A stretch of DNA of 64,000 nucleotides from Aromatoleum evansii (lineage in GTDB: Bacteria > Pseudomonadota > Gammaproteobacteria > Burkholderiales > Rhodocyclaceae): the NCBI RefSeq assembly GCF_012910805.1, contig NZ_WTVK01000017.1, positions 1-64,000 of the forward strand, in the 5' to 3' direction. The notes under the pieces are model-generated. The model saw nothing but the letters and a program-made list of their open reading frames with translations, was not told the origin of the DNA and did not search any database. Made by a program: the position numbers and the translations under genes. Positions 47,214-58,961 of this stretch are shown piece by piece (the first letter of the stretch is position 1; each line of letters starts with the position of its first letter).

Positions 47214-47719
47214 ATTTTCGGCGCTGCGCCGGGCGACAGACGGGTTTCACGCTCGTCGAGGCCCTCGTGGCCGTCGGCGTTCTGGCGATATTGGCGTCCC
47301 TTGCGGCGCCGAGCTTCCAGACGACCCTGGTCAACTTTCGCGTCCGGGTCGCCGCCGAAGGGCTCGTCTCCGGGCTGCAACTGGCGCGTGCCGAAGCCTT
47401 GCGGCGCAACCAGGCGGTGCGCTTCACGTTGACCGACGGCCGCGGCAACTGGTCGGTCGCGACAGTGAGCCCGGTGAGCACGATCCAGGAAGCGAAGGGG
47501 ACGTCCGCGGCCGGGGTGGCGGTCGCCGCGAACGCTTCGCAGACCAACGTCGTCTTTCTGCCCTCGGGTCTCGTCGATACCGCCGCGCCCCGCATCGAGG
47601 ATATCGATCTCACGACGCGCGTGCCGGGCGTGAGAAACCTGCGCGTCCAGGTGCATGGCGGCGGTCTGGTGCAGCTGTGCGATCCCGCCGCAACGGGGAG
47701 CGATTCGAGAAAATGCTGA
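47207..47719 (+). CDS. fimT: FimT/GspH-family minor pilin
   Basis: The 170-residue prepilin starts at GTG 47207 and has TGFTLVEALVAVGVLAILAS with G13/F14 as cleavage site and Glu at +5. A GspH/FimT-type globular domain follows (SFQTTLVNFRVRVAAEGLVS; LARAEALRRNQAVRFTLTDG). FimT minor pilins take part in priming pilus assembly and, in some species, in DNA binding for natural transformation. It overlaps PilE upstream and PilV downstream by about seven bases each, which indicates translational coupling. Confidence 0.88.
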   Translation: MLNFRRCAGRQTGFTLVEALVAVGVLAILASLAAPSFQTTLVNFRVRVAAEGLVSGLQLARAEALRRNQAVRFTLTDGRGNWSVATVSPVSTIQEAKGTSAAGVAVAANASQTNVVFLPSGLVDTAAPRIEDIDLTTRVPGVRNLRVQVHGGGLVQLCDPAATGSDSRKC

Positions 47720-48198
47720 CCGGCGCGACTCGGGTGGGCACGCGCGGCGAGCGCGGTTTCAGCCTGATCGAAGGGCTGGTCGCCCTGCTCGTTTTCTCGG
47801 TGGGGGCGCTCGGCCTGATCGAGATGCAGGCGCGCGCCGTCCAGTTGAGCACCGAAGCGCACGACCGCGCCAACGCCTCCCTGCTCGTGAATCGCCTGTT
47901 TGCCGAGGTCGCGCTGAAGGACACCGCGGACACCCCGGACCCGTCGGAAAAGTACCTGCTGACGCGCACCGCTTGCACGGACGGCATCTCGACCACGCAT
48001 CCGGCCTACCCATGGACGCGGCAGGTGTGCGCGGAATTCGACGACGCGAACATCATCATCGAGCGTCCCGCCGGGGTGTCGGCCTACTCGCTGATGGTGA
48101 CGCTGGAGTGGGCGGGGCGCTACAGGAACAAGGATGGCAGCGTCGTCACGCGCGACCCGCGTCGCCATCAGGTCACCAACCGCTTCCACTGGCAGTGA
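47713..48198 (+). CDS. pilV: PilV-type minor pilin
   Basis: The 161-residue prepilin has GERGFSLIEGLVALLVFSVG with G15/F16 as cleavage site and Glu at +5, then LGLIEMQARAVQLSTEAHDR, the conserved PilV helix. The globular domain is beta-rich. PilV forms part of the PilVWX-PilY1 tip complex that primes the pilus. It starts seven bases inside the FimT gene end and is followed two bases later by PilW, so the operon order FimT-PilV-PilW-PilX-PilY1 is intact. Confidence 0.88.
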   Translation: MLTGATRVGTRGERGFSLIEGLVALLVFSVGALGLIEMQARAVQLSTEAHDRANASLLVNRLFAEVALKDTADTPDPSEKYLLTRTACTDGISTTHPAYPWTRQVCAEFDDANIIIERPAGVSAYSLMVTLEWAGRYRNKDGSVVTRDPRRHQVTNRFHWQ

Positions 48199-48200
48199 TC

Positions 48201-49454
48201 ATGCAGCGTACTCCGCGTCCGGGTCGGTCCGCATCACCCCGCAGCAGCCGTGGCATCTCGCTGGTCGAGCTGATGATCGGCCTCGTCGTCGGGCTGATCA
48301 TCACGCTTGCGATCACCTCGTCGGTGGCGACCATCGGCAAGCAGTTCCGCATCACCGGCGCCGGGCACTCCGCGGCGGAGGGGGCGCAGGTCGCCGTGGC
48401 CCTGATCGATCGCGACCTGCGCGGTGCCGGGGCGGCACTCTTCAACGGTTCGTTCGCGAATCTGTGCCCCGGCTACAACATGTATGACAAAGGGGTCGTG
48501 ACGGCGAACAACAGCAATCTGTACAGCCTTCACTATCCGGTCCGGATCGAGTCGGGCGCATCGGCCACGGCGTCGGACATGGTCGAGATCATGGTAGGGG
48601 CGCCGGATTTTTACTCCGGAGAGATCCTCCCGATCGTGAAGGAGATGCCCAGCTCCTCCGACATCATGAAGATCAGCGACACCAATCTCGCGTCCGAGGA
48701 CCAGATTCACGTCGGCGACACGGTGCTGGTGGTCCAGGCGCCGCCGAACGAAGCGAAAGCTCCGTGCACGCGCTTCAAGGTCACCAAGATCTCCGGGCAG
48801 ACGCAAAGCGATCAATGCACGAGTTTCAAGACGGGCTGCAACGTGCATTTCGGCAGTACTTCGGGCGACGTCGTTAACGATTTCAATCCGACAAATCCGA
48901 ACACGACCTACACCCGGCCGGTGTCCTACGGCGTGGGTTCGCTGGTGTTCAAGATGCCGCCGGGCTGGGTGAAGCCCGAGTTCGAGTACGTCCAGTATGC
49001 CGTCGCGTGCGGCGCACTGCTGCGCTATGACCCCATGAAGGTCGATCCGGTCGCGTTGCGCACGACGTGTCCGGCCACCTACAAGAATTTCGCGATGGCC
49101 GCGGACATCGTGATGCTGAAGGCCCAGTACGGCATCTCGACCGAAGGCAGCGACCAGATCGCGGTGTGGGAGAGTGCCCCCTCCGCGGCCCAGTACAGCG
49201 CGTTCAGCACGACTCAGCGCGACGAGTACCTGAAGAAGCTGCAGCGCGTGAAAGCCGTGCGCCTGGCAATGGTCGCGCGCAGTCGCGAGCCGGATACCGG
49301 AACGGTCACCGCGCAGGCGCCCATCGTATTCGACGGTGCAGTCACCCTGAACCTCTCCGGCACCCCCGTGCCGGCCGGCAAGACCTGGCAGCACTACCGC
49401 TACCGGGTGCATGAGACGGTCGTTCCGCTGAGGAATCCGCTATGGAACCGATGA
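48201..49454 (+). CDS. pilW: PilW-type minor pilin
   Basis: The 417-residue prepilin has SRGISLVELMIGLVVGLIIT with G18/I19 as cleavage site (Ile at +1 instead of the usual Phe) and Glu at +5. A large globular domain follows (IDRDLRGAGAALFNGS near residue 75; MVEIMVGAPDFYSGE; YVQYAVACGALLRYD). PilW is the largest pilin of the PilVWX tip complex. It overlaps the PilX gene by 13 bases. Length is in the upper range for the family. Confidence 0.87.
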   Translation: MQRTPRPGRSASPRSSRGISLVELMIGLVVGLIITLAITSSVATIGKQFRITGAGHSAAEGAQVAVALIDRDLRGAGAALFNGSFANLCPGYNMYDKGVVTANNSNLYSLHYPVRIESGASATASDMVEIMVGAPDFYSGEILPIVKEMPSSSDIMKISDTNLASEDQIHVGDTVLVVQAPPNEAKAPCTRFKVTKISGQTQSDQCTSFKTGCNVHFGSTSGDVVNDFNPTNPNTTYTRPVSYGVGSLVFKMPPGWVKPEFEYVQYAVACGALLRYDPMKVDPVALRTTCPATYKNFAMAADIVMLKAQYGISTEGSDQIAVWESAPSAAQYSAFSTTQRDEYLKKLQRVKAVRLAMVARSREPDTGTVTAQAPIVFDGAVTLNLSGTPVPAGKTWQHYRYRVHETVVPLRNPLWNR

Positions 49455-50125
49455 GCGAACGTCCCCATTCCGCATGCCTGCGCAACGGCCGCGCCGAGGC
49501 CGGCGTTGTCCTCCTGGTCGTGCTGATCGTCCTCGTGCTGATGAGTCTCGCCGCCGCGTCGGTGATCCGCTCGACCGATACCGGCACTTTGGTCGCCGGC
49601 AACCTCGCGTTCCGCCAGGCGACGATGTACGCGGGTGATATCGCGATCAACCGTGCGGTCGAGGAGCTGCAGTCGGGCGCCTACACCGCGCGCACGTACT
49701 ATCGCAGCGTCTTCTACTTCAAGGATGCCGCGGGGAAGCCGAACTTCAAGGACGCCGGCCGGATCGCCTCCGACGCGATCTGGGAATCGACGGCCGTCCC
49801 CTGCATCGACGAGAACGGCCGTGCGACGAATTGTGCGATTGATACGGGCAATTACCGCATCCAGTACGTCATCGAGCGCCAGTGCAAGTCCGACCCCGTG
49901 CTGACCGACGGCGAGGACATTCGCAGCAAATGCACCGTCGATCCCGAAACGGTCGCGCTGGCCGCGGCAGACGCCTTCGCGAAGAAGAGCGGCACCACCG
50001 TGCCGCCCATCGAGGCGACGAAGCTCGATGTCTATTACCGCGTCATCATCCGCGCACGCGGCCCGCGCGGCGGCGTGAATTTCTACGAAGCAATGCTCGC
50101 CGCCAAGGCCCAGCCGGGCCCGTGA
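49442..50125 (+). CDS. pilX: PilX-type minor pilin
   Basis: The 227-residue protein has a hydrophobic N-terminal helix (GVVLLVVLIVLVLMSLAAAS, residues ~20-40) after a hydrophilic leader. A PilX-type globular domain follows (TLVAGNLAFRQATMYAGDIA, about 50-69; YYRVIIRARGPRGGVNFYEA near the end). Like other PilX proteins it lacks the Glu at mature position 5. PilX bridges PilVW and PilY1 in the tip complex. The gene sits 31 bases before pilY1. Confidence 0.85.
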   Translation: MEPMSERPHSACLRNGRAEAGVVLLVVLIVLVLMSLAAASVIRSTDTGTLVAGNLAFRQATMYAGDIAINRAVEELQSGAYTARTYYRSVFYFKDAAGKPNFKDAGRIASDAIWESTAVPCIDENGRATNCAIDTGNYRIQYVIERQCKSDPVLTDGEDIRSKCTVDPETVALAAADAFAKKSGTTVPPIEATKLDVYYRVIIRARGPRGGVNFYEAMLAAKAQPGP

Positions 50126-50156
50126 GCGGGTGCTGTCGCTTCCGGAGCAGAGTCTC

Positions 50157-53100
50157 ATGTACAAGCCGATGCGACGAATCGCACCGCTCATCTCGTCCTG
50201 CCTCTCCATCCTCGCCGCCTGTGTTGCGCCGCCGCTGGCGGCGCAGACCGACCTCGCCGACTTCCCCATGGTCGTCGGCAATACGGCGCCGCCGAACTAC
50301 CTGTTCGTGCTCGACAACTCCAGCTCGATGCGCAACATCGTGCCCGAGGCGCCGTATTCCGCGACCTCGGGTGCGTATCCGTGCCCGACCGACAAGCAGG
50401 TTGCGGCCACGGATGCGGTCTATCTCGTGGTGGTGGGCAACAAGCCGCGGGTGCGCCTGATCGTCCCCAAGCAGTCCAGCTTGAACTGCACGGACGTCGC
50501 TCCTTGTGAAGTCGGGACGAATGCGAGTCAGGTCTGCTTCGCCGATTCGGTAACCTATGAAAATGTCCGCCTGCTGGCCGACACCGACGGGATGGTCTAT
50601 GCGCCGGGGCGCTATTCCGGACATTATCTCAACTGGTATTTCCGCGACGGAACGTTGACGAGCTGGTCAGACCGCAAACCGAATACGAGGACGCGGCTGG
50701 AGGTCGCGAAGGCCGCGCTCAAGGACGCCGTTGCGGCGATCCCGGTCTCATCGGTCGGAGGCAGCGTCAGGGCCGGTCTCGCCACCTACAACGGCAGCGA
50801 CGGCGGAAGGCTGGTCCGGCCGGTGGGGGCGCTGAACGTCGCCGCATTCAATACGAGCGTCAACGGCATCACTGCCGCCCCGAGCGTCGATGCCGCGCCC
50901 CTGTCCGAGACCCTCGCAGACATCGGCCAGTATTTCAGCGTGGGCTATACGGGATCCCTGACGCTGCGCTCCGGCAGCACCGTGAGCGTCAATGAATTCT
51001 TCCGCCAGGGCGGCTCGGTTCCGCACGGCCTGCTGGACCGCGACGGGGCGGCTCCGGTGCAGTCCGGCTACTGGTGCCAGCGCAGCCACGCCTTCGTGAT
51101 GACCGATGGAATTTCATCCGAGGACGATGCGCTTTCGTTGAACAAATATCTGTGTAACTACGATGGAGAGACGAGTTCCACGGCTTCCTGCGACAAACTC
51201 GACGTAAAGACGAATACCGGCACGCCGCACACGGGCCACCTCGCGCCGAACGGTGAAACACACCTGTATGGCACCAACGGCAGCGACTTCCTCGATGACG
51301 TCGCCCAGGCGCTCTACGAGACGGACCTGCGTCCCGACATCGTACATCCCCGGGGCGAGAAGAAATCCAACAACGTCCGCACCTACACGATCGCGTTCGG
51401 CGACGCCTTTACCGATCCGCTGAAGGATCCGCGCAAGGATTCGCTGCTGGTGGAGGCCGCGACGCAGGGCGGCGGCTTGTCGGCCAAGGCCGGGAGCCAG
51501 TCTGAACTTGCCCGCGCCTTCACCAGCGCAGTCAATGCGGCCTCCCAGCAGGACAGCGCCGCGGCGGCCGTCGCCGTGACGAGCCAGCGCATTGCGGCGA
51601 ACACCATCGGCTACGAATCGGTGTACCAGTCCGGCTACTGGACGGGCGACCTCATTGCGCACTCCCTGGACCTGTCGACCGGCCTGCCCATCGGCGATCC
51701 GCTGTGGTCGGCGCAGAAGAAGCTCGACGATCTCACCAATCCCGCGTCGAGCCGCAAGATCGTATCGCTCGGGGGATCGAGCGGCGCCGCATTCACTTCC
51801 GGCAATTTTGCAAACACGGCGACCGGCCTGACGCCGGACGTGATCGACTTCCTCCGGGGTAACCGCAGCAAGGAGGGAGCGGGCTTCCGTTCGCGTCAGC
51901 ACCTGCTGGGCGACATCATCAACGCCGAACCCGTCTATGCCAGCTTCGCCAGCGGGCCGGTGGTCTTCCAGGCCGCCAACGACGGCATGTTGCATGCGTT
52001 CGGCGGAGGCGACGATCTCAACAACGACGGCGGCGACGAGCTGTGGGCCTATGTGCCGAAGATGCTGCACGGGGATCTTGCCCGCCTGACCGACCCGAAT
52101 TACGCGCACCGTTATTTCATCGACGCAACGCCGGCCCTTGCCCAGGTCAGCTCCACGAGCTTTACGGGCACCTTGCTCGTCGGCGGGCTGGGCAAGGGCG
52201 GCAGCGGCTACTATGCCCTGAACGTCACCAATCCCCGTCCGGCCACCCAGGACGCGGCGGCAGCGATGGTGAAATGGGAGACGGTCCCCTCCGCCACCGG
52301 CAGCGGGTTCAGCTTCGGCACGCCGCTGATCGTGCGCACGCCCAACGACGGCTGGCTGGTGCTCGTGACCTCCGGCTACAACAACAGCGACGGCAGGGGC
52401 TACGTGTGGGCGCTGGATCCCGCCGACGGCCGGATCGTGAAAACCATTGCCACCGGCGTCGGTTCGGGCTCCGCCCCGGCAGGACTCACCCATCTGTCGC
52501 GTCTCAGCATCGCGGCAGCGGATGACGTCGCCTACCATGTGTATGGTGGCGACCTGCTGGGCAACGTCTGGCGCTTCGACCTCTCCACCTGGACGGCGGT
52601 GAAGATCGCCGAGCTCAGGGACGGAAGCGGCGCACCGCAACCCGTCACGAGCGCACCCGCGGTCGGGCAGGTCGCGGGCGATGCGAACAAGTTCTTCGTG
52701 TATGTCGGCACGGGACAGTATCTCGGCGAGACGGACGTTCCCGGGACGGGGCAGAACGCCCACGCCACGCAGATTCAGTCGATGTACGGCATCATCGACG
52801 ACGTTGGCGTGTCGGCGCCGACGCTGCCCAACATCCGCGGCAGCAATGGCAACCGTTGCGACAACGGTGGCGATGGCGCCTTCGTGTGCCAGGGCACGGC
52901 CAACCTGACCGCGACGACTGTGAGCCTGACGACCAATCCGCTTCAGGCAGGCGTGCACCGCGGCTGGTACTGGGACATTCCGATGCAGTACGGTCGCGTT
53001 AACACCAATCCGGCACTGGACCCGTCCGGCGTCCTCGTATTCACGGTGAACGTTCCGGTGCGCGAGATCTGCGGCAAAGGGGGCTCCAGCTGGCTCATGA

Positions 53101-53348
53101 TGATCGACGCCGGCATGGGAGGCGCGATCGCCAAGAACTCGACCTCGAGCGAGGTCTATGCGAGCGGACAATTCATTGGCGACGTCCTCTCCAGCCGCCC
53201 GGTGATCGTCGTTACTTCAAAAGGCAAGTTCGTGCTGACACGCACCACGGGCGCGACGACCAAATCCAATCTGCTGCCCAATCGGCCGGGAGGCGGTGGC
53301 GGTGGCTCGAAGGGAGCGCGCGTGATCTACTGGCGCCCGCTCATGTAA
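50157..53348 (+). CDS. pilY1: PilY1-type pilus tip adhesin
   Basis: The 1063-residue protein has a signal peptide (MYKPMRRIAPLISSCLSILA...). A von Willebrand A-like N-terminal domain carries a MIDAS-type DNSSSM (D53). A large C-terminal beta-propeller of the PilC/PilY1 type includes the calcium-binding loop DDLNNDGGDELWAY (from about 619), then LLVGGLGKGGSGYYALNVTN. PilY1 caps the pilus, aids adhesion and mechanosensing, and counters PilT retraction. A Gly-rich stretch (RPGGGGGGSKG) precedes the C-terminus. Length is near the family norm. The start at 50157 gives a good signal peptide, with GGAG nine bases upstream. Confidence 0.93.
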   Translation: MYKPMRRIAPLISSCLSILAACVAPPLAAQTDLADFPMVVGNTAPPNYLFVLDNSSSMRNIVPEAPYSATSGAYPCPTDKQVAATDAVYLVVVGNKPRVRLIVPKQSSLNCTDVAPCEVGTNASQVCFADSVTYENVRLLADTDGMVYAPGRYSGHYLNWYFRDGTLTSWSDRKPNTRTRLEVAKAALKDAVAAIPVSSVGGSVRAGLATYNGSDGGRLVRPVGALNVAAFNTSVNGITAAPSVDAAPLSETLADIGQYFSVGYTGSLTLRSGSTVSVNEFFRQGGSVPHGLLDRDGAAPVQSGYWCQRSHAFVMTDGISSEDDALSLNKYLCNYDGETSSTASCDKLDVKTNTGTPHTGHLAPNGETHLYGTNGSDFLDDVAQALYETDLRPDIVHPRGEKKSNNVRTYTIAFGDAFTDPLKDPRKDSLLVEAATQGGGLSAKAGSQSELARAFTSAVNAASQQDSAAAAVAVTSQRIAANTIGYESVYQSGYWTGDLIAHSLDLSTGLPIGDPLWSAQKKLDDLTNPASSRKIVSLGGSSGAAFTSGNFANTATGLTPDVIDFLRGNRSKEGAGFRSRQHLLGDIINAEPVYASFASGPVVFQAANDGMLHAFGGGDDLNNDGGDELWAYVPKMLHGDLARLTDPNYAHRYFIDATPALAQVSSTSFTGTLLVGGLGKGGSGYYALNVTNPRPATQDAAAAMVKWETVPSATGSGFSFGTPLIVRTPNDGWLVLVTSGYNNSDGRGYVWALDPADGRIVKTIATGVGSGSAPAGLTHLSRLSIAAADDVAYHVYGGDLLGNVWRFDLSTWTAVKIAELRDGSGAPQPVTSAPAVGQVAGDANKFFVYVGTGQYLGETDVPGTGQNAHATQIQSMYGIIDDVGVSAPTLPNIRGSNGNRCDNGGDGAFVCQGTANLTATTVSLTTNPLQAGVHRGWYWDIPMQYGRVNTNPALDPSGVLVFTVNVPVREICGKGGSSWLMMIDAGMGGAIAKNSTSSEVYASGQFIGDVLSSRPVIVVTSKGKFVLTRTTGATTKSNLLPNRPGGGGGGSKGARVIYWRPLM

Positions 53349-53404
53349 GGTCGCAGCTGTGGCGCCGGCTTGGCATCGGCGGGAAAATTCCATAGAATCA
53401 CTCG

Positions 53405-53470
53405 CTTGCCGAGGAGCGCTGCGACCCGATCTTGACGGGCCAGGCTCGGCAACCGAACAACGGCGCTCGC
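53405..53470 (+). promoter_or_regulatory. SAH riboswitch upstream of metH
   Basis: The leader contains the SAH-riboswitch core. GCCGAG (53,408-53,413) pairs with CTCGGC (53,445-53,450) around GAGCGCTGCGACC and GGGCCAGG. GAGCGC (53,414-53,419) forms the pseudoknot with GCGCTC (53,463-53,468). Binding of S-adenosylhomocysteine favours this fold and turns on genes of the methyl cycle. The location 94 bases before metH is typical. Confidence 0.92.
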
Positions 53471-53507
53471 AAACCACCACCGGGGTTTGCCGCGCCGTTC
53501 GCTTTTT
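53461..53507 (+). terminator. Riboswitch-controlled intrinsic terminator
   Basis: CGGCGC (53,461-53,466) and GCAAACC (53,469-53,475) pair with GGTTTGC (53,484-53,490) and GCGCCG (53,492-53,497), followed by TTCGCTTTTT. The 5' arm reuses GCGCTC, the pseudoknot strand of the SAH riboswitch. Ligand-bound RNA should therefore block the terminator and allow metH transcription. Confidence 0.85.
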
Positions 53508-53563
53508 GTGCGCTCCTGCGGCCTTCGCCCGGTGCCTGTGAATTCGCCAGACCGAGGTAGAAC

Positions 53564-57298
<3,735 letters not shown>

Positions 57299-57342
57299 CG
57301 TCCTGCGCAGACTGTAGCGCGACCCCCTCGTGGGAGTGGCTA

Positions 57343-57418
57343 TGTGGGAGCGGCTTCAGCCGCGAAGCAGCAGTGTTGCGGAGTGATCCGCCCATTCGCG
57401 GCTGAAGCCGCTCCCACA
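57343..57418. repeat. REP-like inverted repeat (24-bp arms)
   Basis: A 24-bp arm beginning TGTGGGAGCGGCTTCAGC (57,343-57,366) is repeated perfectly inverted at 57,395-57,418, with a 28-base centre. GTGGGAGCGGC...GCCGCGA is the core of the REP elements scattered in Pseudomonas and related GC-rich genomes. A degenerate third GTGGGAGTGGC lies at about 57,330. It may act as an mRNA 3' stabiliser or Rho-type attenuator after metH. Confidence 0.85.
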
Positions 57419-57542
57419 AGAGGCTTCCGTCGAGGGGTTACGCCTGCTTACCCCGCATGCCATGGTTTCGGGCTAAGCTCGCAAGCAAGGGAGCCTGTGC
57501 GCTGCGCCGGCTCCCGGGCAATTGCGAAGGAGAGACCCGATC

Positions 57543-57914
57543 ATGCAAACACGCCTGCGAAACCGCCGGTCTCGCGGACCGGCTTCCATTACCCGCTTCC
57601 TCGTCGGCCTGGCCCTCGCGCTGGGCATGACGGCATCGCTGTCCGCCGCGGCCGCAGAGGGTTCGACCACCGCCGAGGACGTCGGCCATGGTGTCGGTTC
57701 GACGATGCATGACATCGGCACCGGCGCGCGCGACGCCGGCAAGGAAGTGGGCCAGGCGGCCGGGAAGGCCGGCAAGGCGATCGGGCACACCGCGCGGGAT
57801 GCCGCCGTGGTGACGTGGGACGCGATGAAGCGCACCGGCATCACGATCGGCCACACCGTGCGCGACGGCAGCAAGGCCTTCGTGCGCGGGATCAAGGGCG
57901 AACCGGAGCGCTGA
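57543..57914 (+). CDS. Small secreted repeat protein
   Basis: The 123-residue protein has a long signal peptide (to ASLSAAAAEG, about residue 40). An amphipathic repeat region follows: VGHGVGSTMHDIGTGARDAG, then AAGKAGKAIGHTARDAAVVT and RTGITIGHTVRDGSKAFVRG, with GHT-RD recurring. The pattern resembles LEA-like or YtxH-like stress proteins with helical 11-residue repeats. A periplasmic location is likely. The family is not named here. GAAGGAG precedes the ATG and a strong terminator follows. Confidence 0.75.
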   Translation: MQTRLRNRRSRGPASITRFLVGLALALGMTASLSAAAAEGSTTAEDVGHGVGSTMHDIGTGARDAGKEVGQAAGKAGKAIGHTARDAAVVTWDAMKRTGITIGHTVRDGSKAFVRGIKGEPER

Positions 57915-57955
57915 ACTCGTCCGGATGCACGGGGATTCCTCGCGCCTGAGGTACG

Positions 57956-57996
57956 GAACCACGATTTTCGAGCGAGAATCGTGGTTCTTTTCTTTT
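57956..57996 (+). terminator. Strong intrinsic terminator
   Basis: GAACCACGATT (57,956-57,966) pairs perfectly with AATCGTGGTTC (57,977-57,987), followed by TTTTCTTTT. It ends the small secreted-protein transcript 42 bases after its stop codon and isolates it from the DedA gene. Confidence 0.95.
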
Positions 57997-58027
57997 CGGG
58001 CTCCCCGGCGCGGCCGGGAGGGGCGAG

Positions 58028-58951
58028 ATGGATCTCAGCCAGATCACCGAAGCAATCCAGCGCGACGCAGTGTGGGTCGTCTTCGTCAATGTGCTGCTGC
58101 AGCAGCTCGGTCTGCCGGTGCCGGCCGTGCCGACGCTGCTGGTCGCGGGCAGCCTCGCGGCAAGTTCCGGCCAGGCGGGCGCGATGCTCGCCGCAGCGGT
58201 GCTCGCCTCGGTGTTCGCCGACTGGGTGTGGTATCTCGCCGGGCGCATCTTCGGCTATCGCGTGCTGTCCGGCCTGTGCCGGCTGTCGCTCAATCCCGGT
58301 TCCTGCGTGACGCAGACCGAGGCCCGCTTCATGCGCTGGGGTGTGTGGTCGCTGGTCGTCGCGAAGTTCGTGCCGGGTTTTTCGACCGTCGCGCCGCCCA
58401 TCGCGGGGTCGCTGCGCATGCCCTTGTCCGGCTTCCTCGCGGCCGCCGCCGCGGGGGCGGCGCTGTGGGCGGGAGGCGCCATTCTCGCCGGATGGTGGCT
58501 GCGCGACGAGTTGCAGAGTGCGCTCGCGGCGATGAGCCGCCACGGCACGACGATGATCGTCGGACTGGTGTTTGCGCTGGGGGGGTGGATCGCGTGGAAG
58601 CTGTGGCAACGCTACCGCTTCGAGAGGCTCGCGGCGATCCCGCATATCACGCCGTCCGAACTGATCGAGGCGCTGGCGTCCGACGAGCCGCCGCTGTTCC
58701 TCGACCTGCGCGGCGCCGCGCTGATCGCGGCGAGGGGGGCGATCGACGGCGCGCGCACGGCCGAAATCGACAACCTCCTGCGCGCGGTGGGCGATTGGCC
58801 GCTCCAGCGGCCCATCGTGACGATGTGCGCCTGCCCCGGCGACGCGACGGCGGTGCGGGCCGCGCACGTGTTGAGCGATCTCGGCTACGTCGCGGCGCGG
58901 CCCCTCAAGGGCGGCTACGAGGCCTGGCAGGCGGCAAACCGCCCGGCCTGA
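58028..58951 (+). CDS. DedA-family membrane protein fused to rhodanese domain
   Basis: The 307-residue protein has an N-terminal DedA/SNARE-associated membrane domain: VNVLLQQLGLPVPAVPTLLV (about 19-38), FADWVWYLAGRIFGYRVLSG, and FMRWGVWSLVVAKFVPGFST with the conserved R/G-F-P motif (about 100-120). A C-terminal rhodanese domain (about 210-307: PPLFLDLRGAALIAARGAID) has loop MCACPGDA with an active-site Cys. DedA proteins flip lipids such as undecaprenyl phosphate or phosphatidylethanolamine; rhodaneses move sulfane sulfur. The fusion occurs in other Proteobacteria, but its purpose is not known. Confidence 0.88.
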   Translation: MDLSQITEAIQRDAVWVVFVNVLLQQLGLPVPAVPTLLVAGSLAASSGQAGAMLAAAVLASVFADWVWYLAGRIFGYRVLSGLCRLSLNPGSCVTQTEARFMRWGVWSLVVAKFVPGFSTVAPPIAGSLRMPLSGFLAAAAAGAALWAGGAILAGWWLRDELQSALAAMSRHGTTMIVGLVFALGGWIAWKLWQRYRFERLAAIPHITPSELIEALASDEPPLFLDLRGAALIAARGAIDGARTAEIDNLLRAVGDWPLQRPIVTMCACPGDATAVRAAHVLSDLGYVAARPLKGGYEAWQAANRPA

Positions 58952-58961
58952 GCCGGTGCCG

